Source of the DNA: Salvelinus alpinus
Lineage: Eukaryota; Chordata; Actinopteri; Salmoniformes; Salmonidae
Assembly: GCF_045679555.1 (NCBI RefSeq)
Contig: NC_092096.1
Location: 27,412,364-27,476,363, forward strand
Reading direction: 5' to 3'
Length of the DNA: 64,000 nucleotides
In this document: piece after piece, positions 11,093 to 23,811 of the stretch
Numbering within the stretch: position 1 is the stretch's first letter
Layout: each line of letters starts with the position of its first letter
The notes under the pieces: model-generated
Told to the model about the DNA's origin: nothing
Database searches by the model: none
What the model saw: only the letters and a program-made list of their open reading frames with translations
Made by a program: the position numbers and the translations under genes

Positions 11093-14000
11093 GTAAGTGC
11101 CTGTGAACTTTCATAATCCACACGATCTACACACTGATTTTACATTCACAAACTTGAAAAACTAATTCAACAATTTCTAATTTACAATAGCTTGATTTTC
11201 CGATCCTCCGAATTGTCTGATCAGTTTGGAAAGTGCATCATATGTATGTACTGTATGTGTGCAGCAAAGGATCCTAAGTACACTTGAATTCAGATGTTTC
11301 CACACTGCATAGGAATAATGTTATTTTCAAACGAACCAAGTCTGTTAACATATCCCAGACTTATTCAGGCAACCTAGTCACAGGTTTGAATAGAACCGGA
11401 GCCATTTGCCAAATTTTGGTAATTAATTTAAAGTACTGTAAGAAGTGGTTTTATTTTATTATGCTTCTATTCTTTTATGAAATTAACAACTGCAAACTTC
11501 GTAAAATCTCTGTCAATATGGCCCACATTGTCTGTCATTTTGTAGCGATGCCTAATCTTGAGTGTCAATACTAAGATACTGCTGTGTGTCTAGGAGTGGA
11601 AATGATCCCCATAGAAGACTCAGTCAGAGAAACAGATCCCTGGTCAGACTTGAGACCTGAGAGACTGAGGGAGACCCCAACAGCAGATGAAGAGGAGGCT
11701 GAAGAACTCACTGCAACCCACCCTGAAGAGAGGAGGGAGGAAGAGGGGAGGAGCGAGGAAGGACTAACTCCAGAGACTGAATCTGAGAAGTGGAGAATAG
11801 AGGAGGAGAAGGGGGCAGCAGAGCAGGAAGGCCATGAGGAAGAGCGAGGGATGGAGGAAGAGAGAACGCTGGTTGGAGGGCTTGATTACAGAGAGCAGAA
11901 GAGATTTAAAAATTGGGAGATAGAAGCTGATGAGGAACATGAAAAGGAGGAGGAGAGAAGAGATAATGGAGAGGGGAGACATGAAGAAGGGATTAGATCA
12001 GATGATGAGGAGAGAGATGGTAAGGAACAGAGATCATATGGAGGAGAGGAGAAACTAGAGGAAAACCTGAGAGTTGGGGAAGTTAAAGAACCCAGTGTAG
12101 ATCAAAGCGAGGGAGACTACTGAGTAGTTACACACATAGACCTCCCCCCTCCAACCAGCACTTCCTCCTCTCCTGTAGAAAAAGTAATGGACACTCAACC
12201 TGTCAATCAAGCTATCAACGAACCCATGTCCCCTCCCCCTGCAGCTATGCCTGTTCCACTTTATGATGTCACTCCTCCACCTGCCACTCAACATGGCCCT
12301 CCCCCAGTTTCACCCTCTACCTCCTCTGAAGTTCCAGAGTCTGCCACTCATGCTCTCGATCAACCTGCCAGTCATATCCAAGACCCGGCTCCAGAGGCAG
12401 AGGAGGCCATCTCATTGGTGGACAGTGAGCTCATTATGGTTCAGAGTGTGACTGACAGCTCCCAGACCAATCTCAGGGAGGGGGAGAGTTTTGTTTCGCA
12501 GGCGATGGAGGTCAAAGTTGGCCCAATTATCAAGGTTTCAATCAACGACAATCAGACTGAGAGGAACAGCATTGTCTTTCTCAAAGAGACAGAAAATACA
12601 GTCAAGCAGCTAAAGTCTACAACCAAACCAAAACAGGAAAAACCCACAGCCAAGGAACTGCAACCTACAGCCAAACCAAAAGAAATGACAAAACCCACAG
12701 CCAAGGAACTGCAACCTACAGCCAAACCAAAAGAGATGACAAAACCCACAGCCAAGGAACTGCAACCTACAGCCAAACCAAAAGAGATGACAAAACCCAC
12801 AGCCAAGGAACTGCAACCTACAGTCAAACCAAAAGAGATGACAAAACCCACAGCCAAGGAACTGCAACCTACAGCCAAACCAAAAGAGATGACAAAACCC
12901 ACAGCCAAGGAACTGCAACCTACAGCCAAACCAAAAGAGATGACAAAACCCACAGCCAAGGAACTGCAACCTACAGTCAAACCAAAAGAGATGACAAAAC
13001 CCACAGCCAAGGAACTGCAACCTACAGCCAAACCAAAAGAGATGACAAAACCAACAGCCAAGGAACTGCAACCTACAGCCAAACCAAAAGAGATGACAAA
13101 ACCAACAGCCAAACCCAAAGTGACGGTACAGACAAACGCCACACCCAAAACACAACAGACAAACTCCACACCCAAAACACAACAGACAAACCATACACCC
13201 AAAACACAACAGACAAAACCTACACCCAAAACACTACAGACAAAACCTAAACCCAAAACACAACAGACAGAACCTACAGCCAAACCAGCAGTGCCAAAAC
13301 ACACAATGAAGCTGACACAGACTACCAAGAATCTCAAGACAAAGACAGGGAAACATCAAAAGAAAGACAAAATAAATGAGAGGAAAGGTAAACCTCTAAA
13401 AAAGGACAACAAAACCAAAGAGACAAAACAGGAGAAGAAGGAGGGCACAAATCCGGCATACTTCCCCTACTTCAAAGACAACTACTGTCCCCCGGATTGT
13501 GCCTGCTATGGACGGTGAGATGTTCTCTGACTAAATCAGGCTTACTATTGCCCATTTGTAATTAATTCAATTTTATCATTATGTTATTTCCATATTGTCA
13601 CTGTCTTATTTAATCACCCAAACCATTTCGTACAGTAATGTTTGTTGTGTGCATAATGTGTGCATCTTTACAGGTCCACATTCATTACTCCAATGTTTTC
13701 TATTGTCCCCTTTCCCAGAGTGGTCCAGTGTTCCGACAAGGGGGTGGAGAAGGTTCCGTACGGCATCCCTTATAACTCCCGCTACGTCCTCCTGATGAAC
13801 AACCGCATCGACAGCATTCAGCTGGACATGCTCAATGAGTACCTGTCCATGGAGTTCCTGGTGCTCAGCAACAACCGGCTGACAGACGGCTCCATCGAGG
13901 GGGCCTTCGAGGGCATCCCGGCCCTGAGGCGGCTCTACCTGGACCGGAACCTACTGGAGAGTGTGCCCACAGACCTGCCCGCCTCCCTGGAAGAGCTGCG

Positions 14001-14817
14001 TCTGGATAACAACCGGCTTAATGTGATGTCGGAGGGGGCCTGGGCCCACTGCCCCAGCCTGCTGGTCCTCAGCCTGAGCAACAACAGCCTGGGGAATGGG
14101 AATGATACTCTCCCCGCCAGTGTGCTCTCACCTCTGGGCAGTCTGCGCACCCTCAGCCTGGACCGCAACCGGCTGGCCTCGGTGCCTCTGGGCTTACCGC
14201 TATCTATCAGGGAGTTGTACCTCCGTGGCAACCTTATCCAGAAGTTCCCAGGGGAGGCCTTCATGGGTACCTCAGAGCTGGTGATTCTGGATCTGAGCGC
14301 TAACCGGCTAACCAACCATGGCCTGCTCAGGGAGTCCCTCGTCAACGCCACCCACTTGGAGAACCTCAACTTAGAATGCAACCAGCTCAAGAAGGTACCC
14401 CGCCACCTCCCCTCTTCCCTCAAAACCCTGAACCTGGAGGGCAACCTCATCTCCTCCGTGGGCAAAGCCTCCTTCCTCCACCTCCCCCACCTGGAGCACC
14501 TGGGCCTTGCCAGTAACAAGATAGCCAGGGTAGCCTCGGGGGCCTTCAGGGCGCTGCCCGTCCTGCACCAGCTGGACCTGTGTCACAACGGCCTGAGACA
14601 GGTGCCCAGGCAGCTGCCCCGGGGGCTACACTCGGTGGCACTCACACACAACAAGATCCACTCAGTGCCCCGCGACGCCTTCTGCTGGGGGGGTTCAGAC
14701 CCCGGCCTCAGCAGCCTGGTGCTGGTGCAGCTGGAGCACAACCTCATAGACCTGGGCCACCTGGACGCAAAAGCCTTCCACTGCCTCAGAGGCTTCCAGG
14801 TGGTACACTTCTACTGA
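11026..14817 (+). CDS. Secreted SLRP-like leucine-rich repeat protein, four coding exons, 975 aa
   Basis: Joining 11026-11092, 11594-12019, 12179-13514 and 13719-14817 gives 2928 nt, 976 codons with a TGA stop, with junction phases 1, 1 and 2 all in agreement. Predicted protein: signal peptide (1 to about 22), Glu-rich region (about 25-165), Pro/Ser-rich linker, nine 17-residue repeats (320-472), five 9-residue repeats (485-529), a Lys-rich stretch, cysteine cluster C601-x3-C605-x-C607-x6-C614, about 14 LRRs, and C932/C965 in the final repeats. The N-cap spacing is that of class I SLRPs (decorin/biglycan type), and the last pair resembles the SLRP ear repeat. Sequons NNS, NDT and NAT suit secretion. 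Inference: an extracellular-matrix, collagen- or growth-factor-binding protein. The long acidic plus repeat N-terminus recalls ECM2, but no von Willebrand C domain is visible and orthology is not settled. Main uncertainty: intron 12020-12178. Confidence 0.85.
11594..12019 (+). CDS. Coding exon 2: Glu-rich acidic region
   Basis: Acceptor tgtgtgtctag ends at 11593; the exon enters in phase 1. It encodes 142 residues dominated by Glu with Arg/Lys (EERREEEGRSEEG and similar), low complexity and probably disordered. The proposed end is the strong donor gatg|gtaagg at 12019/12020, phase 1. If that donor is not used, the frame runs on with similar acidic content to a TGA at 12121-12123. Confidence 0.7.
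12020..12178 (+). other. Candidate 159-bp intron containing an in-frame TGA
   Basis: Donor gtaagg at 12020 and acceptor at 12178 after a long pyrimidine tract (cttcctcctctcctgtag). Both sides are phase 1 and the length is 53 codons, so the frame is the same whether or not it is removed. Inside it the frame is open except for one TGA at 12121-12123. Splicing gives the full protein; retention gives a truncated acidic secreted peptide. The alternative is a nonsense mutation in one continuous exon. Confidence 0.65.
12179..13514 (+). CDS. Coding exon 3: linker, Lys/Thr/Pro repeats and first half of Cys cluster
   Basis: 445-codon exon beginning EKVMDTQPVNQ after splicing. It has a Pro/Ser/Thr linker, then the 51-bp and 27-bp tandem repeats, a Lys-rich tail (KKDKINERKGKPLKKDNK) and YFPYFKDNYCPPDCACYG. 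The donor acg|gtgaga at 13514/13515 is phase 2; two bases, CG, are left to make Arg610 with the next exon. Confidence 0.88.
12643..13101 (+). repeat. Coding 51-bp minisatellite, nine copies
   Basis: Nine in-frame copies of a 17-residue unit, PTAKELQPTAKPKEMTK, with only Ala/Val changes and a few silent ones. The near-identity at DNA level indicates recent expansion or homogenisation, so copy number is likely polymorphic. Thr/Lys/Pro-rich composition suits an extended, possibly O-glycosylated stalk. Confidence 0.97.
13138..13272 (+). repeat. Coding 27-bp repeat, five copies
   Basis: Five 9-residue units of the form xTPKTQQTN/K (with TPKTLQTK and KPKTQQTE variants), immediately after the 17-residue repeats and in the same frame. 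More diverged than the 51-bp array. Confidence 0.9.
13719..14817 (+). CDS. Coding exon 4: leucine-rich repeat domain and stop
   Basis: Acceptor tcccctttcccag ends at 13718; the first base completes Arg610, followed by VVQCSDKGVEKVPYGIP, the SLRP N-cap. About 14 LRRs of alternating 21-26 residues follow with the LxxLxLxxNxL pattern (LVLSNNRL, LRLDNNRL, LYLRGNLI, LDLSANRL, LNLEGNLI). The last repeats carry FCWGG and FHCLRG, then GFQVVHFY and TGA. The whole LRR domain in one exon is unlike decorin and biglycan, where it is split over several. GC content is higher than the surrounding DNA, as expected for coding. Confidence 0.93.
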
Positions 14818-15215
14818 GCTGCAGTCTATAGAATCCTGCAGGACAGTCATACTGCAAATATAGATTATAGACAATCCCACAACTGAAACCAATTGCAGGG
14901 TTTTTTCTGCTCAACCTGAACGTCCGTTGGGCTCCAACATGGCGGTAAAATGTTCTGCAATACACATAGAGAAACAGACATCATGTCGGGAGCTGATTTT
15001 GATTCAACATTACAAGATAACAATGCAAGATGGCCAGTTGAGTGAACTTGGATCTCAATGTGGATAGCTATACTGTACTGTATGTCGTTGCTTTGGGTAT
15101 ATCTGTGATTGTTGGAAGCTGTGATATGTGTTCAGAGAAAATACTTGTTTGAACCGCTCCCATGAAGTCTGTGTTGAAAGACTATGGCCTACTTCAAGGT
15201 CAATGATGCCACATA
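14818..15215 (+). other. Probable 3' UTR and flank of the LRR gene
   Basis: No AATAAA or ATTAAA signal is seen before the transposon at 15216, so either a variant signal is used or the 3' UTR ran on through the insertion site. The last bases before the insertion, gccaca, pair with tgtggc on its far side. Confidence 0.45.
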
Positions 15216-16849
<1,634 letters not shown>

Positions 16850-17413
16850 TATGTGGCTGTCAGCTGTATCTTAGCAATCTTATCATTGGATCAATTGTTA
16901 GCTAAATGTTTTTCTATTCAATGTTGTCATGTGATTTAAATGAAAGTGCCATTAGTGGTCTGGAAGAGTCTCTCTTCTGGAAAGAGGTGAATTGGCGAGT
17001 AAATGGCAAAGCCTTATTAACAAAAGAAACTCCATTTCAACTCACGTTGGCCTAATACGGGCAAGAAACAATAGCACAGTCTAGGAAAAATGTCTGCCTG
17101 CTGCAAAATTATTCTCCAAAAGCCCCTTATTAATTTCCAAAACCACCTCCAGATACTTTTCATAAGAGGGCTGGGGTAATATTTGATTGCCTATCGTTAT
17201 TTAAGCTGAAATGTGTTTATCTGAATGAAAGTTTATTTTATGGGTAAGAGCTTGGCCGTGCTGTACAGCAAATCCTTGGCATGGCTCCTGGTTATTGTTG
17301 GATAGAAACATGATTTTAAACTTTGGCAGCCATTTTTCACGGGCACCACTTGTCCTTTTATTCCTCATAATGGCCTCTCCAGTCCAAATGTTTCCATTCT
17401 AAAGCGTTCCCTC
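16850..17413. other. Unique sequence between two Tc1 copies
   Basis: No gene or repeat recognised; ordinary AT-rich intergenic or 3'-flanking DNA. Confidence 0.5.
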
Positions 17414-17822
17414 TATTCAGACCCCTTGACTTTTTCCACATTTTGTTACATTAAAGCCTTATTCTAACATTGATTCAATTAATTATTTTCCTCAACAATC
17501 TACACACAATACCCCATAATAACAGAGTGAAAACAGGTTTTTAGAAATTTTTGCAAATGTATTACAAATGTAAAATATAATTCAGACCCTTTGCTATGAG
17601 ACTCGAAAATTGAGCTCAGGTGCATCCTGTTTCCATTGATCATCCTTGAGATGTTTCTACAACTTGATTGTAGTTCACCTGTGGTAAATTCAATTGATTG
17701 GACATGATTTGGAAATTCACACTCCTGTCTATATAAGGTTCACAGTTGACAGTGCATGTCAGAGCAAAAACCAAGCCATGACCTCTGAGACAGGATTGTG
17801 TCGAGGCACAGATCTGGGGAAT
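17414..17822. mobile_element. Tc1-like deletion derivative, terminal region only
   Basis: Starts at ttcagaccccttgactttt and contains ccccataataacagagtg, a second ttcagaccct at about 17581, then gagctcaggtgcatcctgtt and a stretch to gtcgaggcacagatctgggg. As I recall the family, these belong to the two ends of one salmonid Tc1 family with the transposase body missing, so this is an internally deleted or MITE-like copy. Confidence 0.65.
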
Positions 17823-18089
17823 GTGTTTGGATGTTTGGCCACTAGATGGCAGTAATATATAGAGGGAAAGAGAATGAAGTAACAGATAAAACCCTAACTG
17901 TATGCAATGAATACATTTATGATGAACAGAACATTCAGAGGCAGATTTGGCCCTGCTTCAGTAGCCAAAAATAAAATTGCTGCAATTAAAATTCAAGGAA
18001 GTTTATTTTTGGCAGAAAAAAGGTCACTTAAGCTCACACCTGCTCTGTAATGCATGGTCTCGCTCCCTCTCATACTGAGTCAGCTACCA

Positions 18090-18219
18090 TTTGACTAATC
18101 TCTCTTATCCAGAGAGACTTACAGTATTAAATCCATACATTTTCATAGTGGTCCCCCTCGGGAATCAAACCCACAACCCTGGCGTTGCAAGCGCCATGCT
18201 CTACAAACCAAGCTACACA
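18090..18219 (-). mobile_element. tRNA-headed SINE, minus strand
   Basis: Read on the minus strand it begins tgtagcttggtttgtagagc (A-box-like) and continues to ggtttgattcc (B-box-like); the far end has taagtctctctggataagag, a degraded copy of the LINE-shared tail. Pol III promoter boxes are recognisable but mutated. The anticodon stem is not intact, so it is not a tRNA gene. Confidence 0.75.
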
Positions 18220-19199
18220 GGAAAATAAAAACTTTCACAGAGTAGTGACAGCTTGTGATCCTCCTTGTCAATACAGTGAGAGTATTTACCATTTACACCA
18301 GGAGAAATAACAGAGGGTAAAAGAAGGGCTGAACAGTAGAGAGAAAGATGATACACAGAATCTAATCTAGAGGGGAGTGAGGTGATTGGTGCTCTCTCTC
18401 TCTCTCTCTTTCTCTCAATTTCTCTCTCTCTCTTTCTCTCCCTCTCTCTTTCTCTCTCTCAACACATTGCTCAGCTACGTGGCAGTGCACCCATAAGACC
18501 TGTGAAAGAGGAGGAGGAGGAGGGGGATGAGCGAGGGAAGGAGAGTGAAAGGCAAAGGGAGCGCAGGATAGTTCCAGACTTCATTTTCTCCTCCGTGCAC
18601 GGAGGAGAGACGCTTTTGGCAGGCCTGGGGCTCACCAGCACCTCCCTACGGTCCAGCAGGACCTCCGCTCTCACAGCACTGTCTACCTGACGCTACTGCC
18701 CCATTCCCTCTTCCCTCTTTTTGTCTCTCTCTCTCTCTTTTTCTCCCTTTCTCTCTCTCTCTTTCTGTATCTCTCCCTATTTGTCTCCTCCCATTTCCCT
18801 CTCCCTTCTTTCCCCAATCCATCTCTGTCTTTCCCTCTCTCCCTCCCTCTTAGATCATAGATCTTAGATGACACGTGTCAGGCTTGCAGGTGTGTTTGTG
18901 TGTGTGTGAATTGTGCGTGTGCATGCGTGTGTATGTGTGTGAGCACGTATTTACACATGTATGTTTTTATCTATCTCGGTTATTAATAGCATATCACACC
19001 TGAGGCATGTGAGTTGGTCTCAAGCTAGAGTTTGACCCATAATGTTAGCAGCCTCTAGCTTCCCTCATGACTTGTTGTGACATGAGCACAGCGGTGAAAG
19101 GCTGTTTTCTGAAGGGCTGCTTATTGGTGTACCTCTCAGTGGTTCTCTGTTGGACGTGAGATTAGTAGTGAAAGGTGCAGGCTGGCATCTCAAAATAAC
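18220..19199. other. Pyrimidine-rich intergenic sequence
   Basis: Contains TC-rich tracts at about 18390-18462 and 18705-18850 and a short GT-rich stretch near 18890-18940. Frames of 60-100 codons across them are compositional. The segment 18480-18680 is GC-richer with a frame on each strand but no recognisable domain. Confidence 0.5.
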
Positions 19200-19304
19200 T
19201 ATCTCTCTGTCTGTCTGCCCTATCTGTCTGTTTGTATGCATGTCTGTCTGTCTGCCTGTCTGTCTGTCTGTCTGTTTGTATGCATGTCTGTCTGTCTGTC
19301 TGCC

Positions 19305-19364
<60 letters not shown>

Positions 19365-19401
19365 CTATCTGTCTGTTTGTATGCATGTCTGTCTGTCTGC
19401 C

Positions 19402-19466
<65 letters not shown>

Positions 19467-19472
19467 GCCCTA

Positions 19473-19555
<83 letters not shown>

Positions 19556-19579
19556 GCCCTATCTGTCTGTTTGTATGCA

Positions 19580-19669
<90 letters not shown>

Positions 19670-19800
19670 CCCTCTCTGTCTGTCTGGCTGGCTGCCCTCT
19701 CTCCCTCTAACTCTCTCTCTCTCTCTCTGTCTCTCTGTCTGTCTGCCCTCGCTGTCTGTCTGTCTGGCTGGCTGCCCTATCTGTCTGTCTGTCTGTCTTT
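19200..19800. repeat. Compound (CTGT)n/(CTGC)n tetranucleotide array
   Basis: Long runs of tctg with repeated interruptions of the form cctatctgtctgtttgtatg at about 19218, 19364 and 19558, giving a loose higher-order pattern, then a ctgc run at about 19622-19672. All forward frames are open (Ser/Val/Cys/Leu); none is a gene. Confidence 0.95.
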
Positions 19801-20081
19801 CTGTATTTCCTACTGTTGGTCAAATCTCTTCTGATCTATCCATCTGGTCGGTCATCCGTTTGTGTGTCAGTCTATTTCTGAGTGTCTGTCTTTCCATCTG
19901 TCCGCCTGTCTGTATGTTCCACCTCTCCTTATCTGTCCATCTGTTCATTTTTCCAGTCTATTTCTGTCTCTCTGTCCATCTTTCTTCCCATATGTCCTTC
20001 TGTCTGGGTCTTTTTGTCGGCCAGTCTACCTGTATGTATGTCTATCAGTTAGTCCGACTGTCCGTCCGTCTGTTCTTCCAT

Positions 20082-20158
20082 ATATCTATCTATATATCTA
20101 TATAGATATCTATATATATCTATATATCCATATATCTATACAGATATCTATATATCTG
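20082..20158. repeat. AT-rich (ATCTATAT)n self-complementary tract
   Basis: Alternating tatctatatatc words that are largely self-complementary and could extrude as a hairpin. Follows a degraded continuation of the CTGT array (19800-20080). Confidence 0.8.
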
Positions 20159-20871
20159 TCCGTCTGTTCGATCATACACTTTTGCCTGTCTGTCAGACAT
20201 TTTCTTTCTGTTAGACACAACAAAGAGATCTGTGGTGGGTCTTTGTGTTTGTTGTCCCTGCCTAAATCGTAACACCATCAATCTCTGACTGCACCTGAGC
20301 TGGAAGGAGCTAGAGAGGCTTTGGAGCGTGTTTGGGCCATTATATTCGTTAGTGCCTTTTGGTGGTTTTGATTTAATCTTGGATTTAATATTTATTTGGT
20401 TGATTAAGATAAATTGCCTTGGTTAAGAGAGGATCAAAGATGTTTGAAAAATATATACAGGTATAATTAACCTCTGTTTTACCCACCCTTTCCTGCACTA
20501 AGGCTCAGTATGGATGAACGTTGACAGAATGGTTTTGTTGCAATAAGAGATTTAGGGAAAGAAAAGGGAACTAAAATCCATGACAAAGATCAATGCAGCT
20601 GGAGTGAGAACTGGAAAATATAAGGTTTGATTGTTTAAATCACTCAATACGGCTGATCCTAGATCATGTGATTAATCATTACAGTGCAGTACAACAAGGC
20701 CAAGAATATTTCACTAACCACTGGACATGATGTAGTAGTGTGACGAATAAGGCAATGCTCTGTTTTCTGCTACTCTACCAATAAATTCATAGCCTAGTGT
20801 AGATGTATTTGGTGCAGACTGCAACTCTATTGACATGTAACAACATAGTTATTCAGCCACTCTAGCAGTAA
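20159..20871. other. Unique intergenic sequence
   Basis: No gene, RNA or repeat recognised. Confidence 0.5.
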
Positions 20872-20966
20872 AACGTAAATTCAACCTCTATTCCACGTTG
20901 GTTCAATGTAATTTCATTGAAATTAAGTGGAAACAACGTTTATTCAACCAGTGTGTGCCCAGTGCG
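20872..20966. repeat. Short palindromic interspersed repeat, copy A
   Basis: Contains ttccacgttggttcaatgta and ttcattgaaattaagtggaa, which are near reverse complements of each other, then caaccagtgtgtgcccagtg. A second copy lies at 38178-38277. It looks like a roughly 100-bp MITE. Confidence 0.65.
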
Positions 20967-21117
20967 TTGCTAGTAAATATATAGATCATCTATGGGGGGC
21001 TGTTGAAATAAAGTTGAACATATATAGAAGAAAGTGACTATGATGTCAGTACAGAGACTCATTGACCACAAATAGGCTGAACAGGAATCCAGCTGAACAA
21101 ATAGAAAATTGCATGAG

Positions 21118-21346
<229 letters not shown>

Positions 21347-21389
21347 AAGGAACAAAACAGGATATTAAACCGCACCCTTGGAGATAAGT

Positions 21390-21498
<109 letters not shown>

Positions 21499-21507
21499 TT
21501 TGGTATA

Positions 21508-23035
21508 CAGTACCAGTCAAAAGTTTGGATACATCTACTCATTCAAGGGTTTTTCTTTATTTGTACTATTTAGGTAATGTAGTAACCAAAAAAGTGTAAA
21601 ACAAATCAAAATATATTTGAGATTCTTCAAAGTAGCCATCCTTTGCCTTGGTGAGAGCTTTGCACACTCTTGGCATTCTCTCAACCAGCTTCATGAGGTA
21701 GTCACCTGGAATGCTTTCCCAACAGTCTTGAAGGAGTTCCCACATATGCTGAGCACTTGTTGGCTGCTTTTCCTTCACTCTGCAGTCCAACTCATCCCAA
21801 ACCATCTCAATTGGGTTGAGGTCGGGTGATTGTGGAGGCCAGGTCATCTGATGCAGCACTCCATCACTATCATTCTTGGTCAAATAGCCCTTACACAGCC
21901 TGGAGGTGTGTTGGGTCATTGTCCTGTTGAAAAACAAATTGTCCCACTAAGCCCAAACCAGATGGTATGGCGTATCGCTGCAGAATGCTGTGGTAGCCAT
22001 GCTGGTTAAGTGTGCCTTGAATTGACCAGCAAAGCACCACCACACCATCACACCTCGTCCTTCATGCTTCACGGTGGGAACCACACATGCGGAGATCATC
22101 CGTTCACCTATCCTGCATCTCACAAAGACACGGCAGTTGGAACCAAAAATCTCACATTTTAACTCATCAGACCAAAGGACAGATTTCCACTGGTCTAATG
22201 TCCATTGCTTTCTTGTCCCAAGCAAGTCTCTTATTATTATTGGTGTCATTTAGTAGTGGTTTCTTTGCAGCAATTTGACCATGAAGGCCTGATTCACACA
22301 GTCTCTTCTGAACAGTTAATGTTGAGATGTGTCTGTTACTTGAACTCTGAGAAGCATTTATTTGGGCTGCAATCTGAGGTGTAGTTAATTGCCGATTTCT
22401 GAGGCTGGTAACTCTAATGAACTTATCCTCTGCAGCAGAGGAAACTCTGGGTCTTCCTTCCTGTGGTGGTCCTCATGAGAGCCAGTTTCATCATAGCGCT
22501 TGATGGTTTTTGCAACTGTACTTGAAGAAACTTCTGGAAGTTTTCCGCATTGACTTACCTTCATGCCTTAAAGTAATGATGGACTGTCGTTTGACTTTTC
22601 ATATTTGAGCTGTTCTTGCCATAATATGGACTTGGTCTTTTACCAAATAGGGCTACATTCTGTATACCAACCCTGCCTTGTCACAACACAACTGATTGGC
22701 TCAAACGCATTAAGAAGGAAAGAAATTCCACAAATGAACTTTTAATAAGGAACACCTGTTAATTGAAATGCATCCAGGTGTCTACTTAATGAAGCTGGTT
22801 GAGAGAATGCCAAGCGTGTACAAAGCTGTCATCAAGGCAAAGGGTGGCTACCTTGAAGAATCTCAAATAATACATTTATTTTGATTGTGTTTAACACTTT
22901 TTTGGTTACTACATGATTCCATATATGTTATTTCATTTTTTGATGTCTTCACTATTATTCTACAATGTAGAACATTGTAAAAATAAAGAAAAACCCTTGA
23001 ATGAGTAGGTGTGTCCAAACTTTTAACTGGTACTG
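21508..23035 (-). mobile_element. Tc1-like element, decayed, long inverted repeats
   Basis: Opens cagtaccagtcaaaagtttg and ends caaacttttaactggtactg, with TA on the left (21506-21507) and TT in place of TA on the right. Long inverted repeats of over 200 bp include the tail of the transposase gene: vicinity 21620-21720 reads it on the minus strand and 22785-22865 holds an inverted copy (gaagctggttgagagaatgc). Internal coding is broken. Confidence 0.92.
21566..22630 (-). pseudogene. Tc1-like transposase pseudogene
   Basis: Minus-strand pieces include [20 protein letters not shown] (catalytic Glu region, 21566-21937) and [20 protein letters not shown] (first Asp, 21947-22249), in different frames and separated by stops; the N-terminal part toward 22630 is only a trace. 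Not functional. Confidence 0.88.
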
Positions 23036-23206
23036 TTTATCTGCAGTAACAGACACTGCTATTGCATGAGCGAGAGGGAGATGGCGCTTGAGTCAGCAGA
23101 GAGAAAGTAAAGGAGGGGAGAGAGAGAGCGCGAGAGAGAGAGAGGAGGGGATAAAGTGAGAGCGAGAGAGGAGGGGATAGAGAGAGACCATGGGAGCCAG
23201 ACGGAC

Positions 23207-23242
<36 letters not shown>

Positions 23243-23811
23243 TTTGTTCCTGGCCATAAAAACCCATAAGGCTGTGTGCTGCACTGACAACTCACACACA
23301 TGCGTGTACACAAACTCACACAAACACACAAACATATTTTTCTGCAGGGGCTCCGCAAGGGGGCCAGCGTGTTTTCTTTTTTGGAGAAGCAGGGGATCTC
23401 TCTACCGCCCAGTTACAGAGTAGCCTAGCAGTGCAGACAGGGGTAGCAGCTCACATTATCCCTAGTACAGTAGATAAACATCAATACACACCTTAAGATA
23501 CACACACAACCTATTTCATGGAGAAGGTGGAGGTGGTACGCCTGTCTCAGATCTAGTTGTATGTTATAGAGAGAGGGAAATGAATGAACTGCACCAGTTT
23601 GTAGAGCAGTACGGCAAACTAGAGGAGTTACAGAGAGAGAGAGAGAGAGAGAGAGGGACAGAGAGCGAGAGAGAGAGAGGGGGACAGAGAGAGAGCAAGA
23701 GAGGAGGGACAGAGAGAGAGGGACAGAGTGAGTGAGAGAAATAAAGAAAAAAAGACAAAGAGAGATATAGAAGGGTGTGTTTTCCTTTACCCCTCCAACC
23801 AGTGTCTCTCT
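23036..23811. other. GA/CA-rich intergenic sequence
   Basis: Contains a (CA)n run at about 23211-23240 and GA-rich tracts at 23095-23180 and 23630-23745. No gene recognised. Confidence 0.6.

Noticed and set aside
11584..12123. A separate 179-codon intracellular acidic protein starting at ATG 11584
   Set aside because: That ATG lies inside the acceptor tract of an intron; the frame is better explained as exon 2 of the secreted protein entered at 11594.
12121..12123. Selenocysteine TGA
   Set aside because: No selenoprotein-like context, and a clean phase-matched intron explains the codon better.
12552..13337. 261-codon minus-strand frame with hydrophobic repeats
   Set aside because: Antisense shadow of the 51-bp coding repeat; the plus frame has splice signals, a signal peptide and an LRR domain in continuity.
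13935..14519. 194-codon minus-strand frame
   Set aside because: Antisense of the LRR exon; GC-rich coding DNA often leaves open antisense frames.
18090..18219. tRNA gene on the minus strand
   Set aside because: Box-like motifs are present, but stems do not pair and the sequence continues into a SINE tail.
19150..20105. Cys/Val-rich proteins over the CTGT array
   Set aside because: Pure tetranucleotide translation in three frames.
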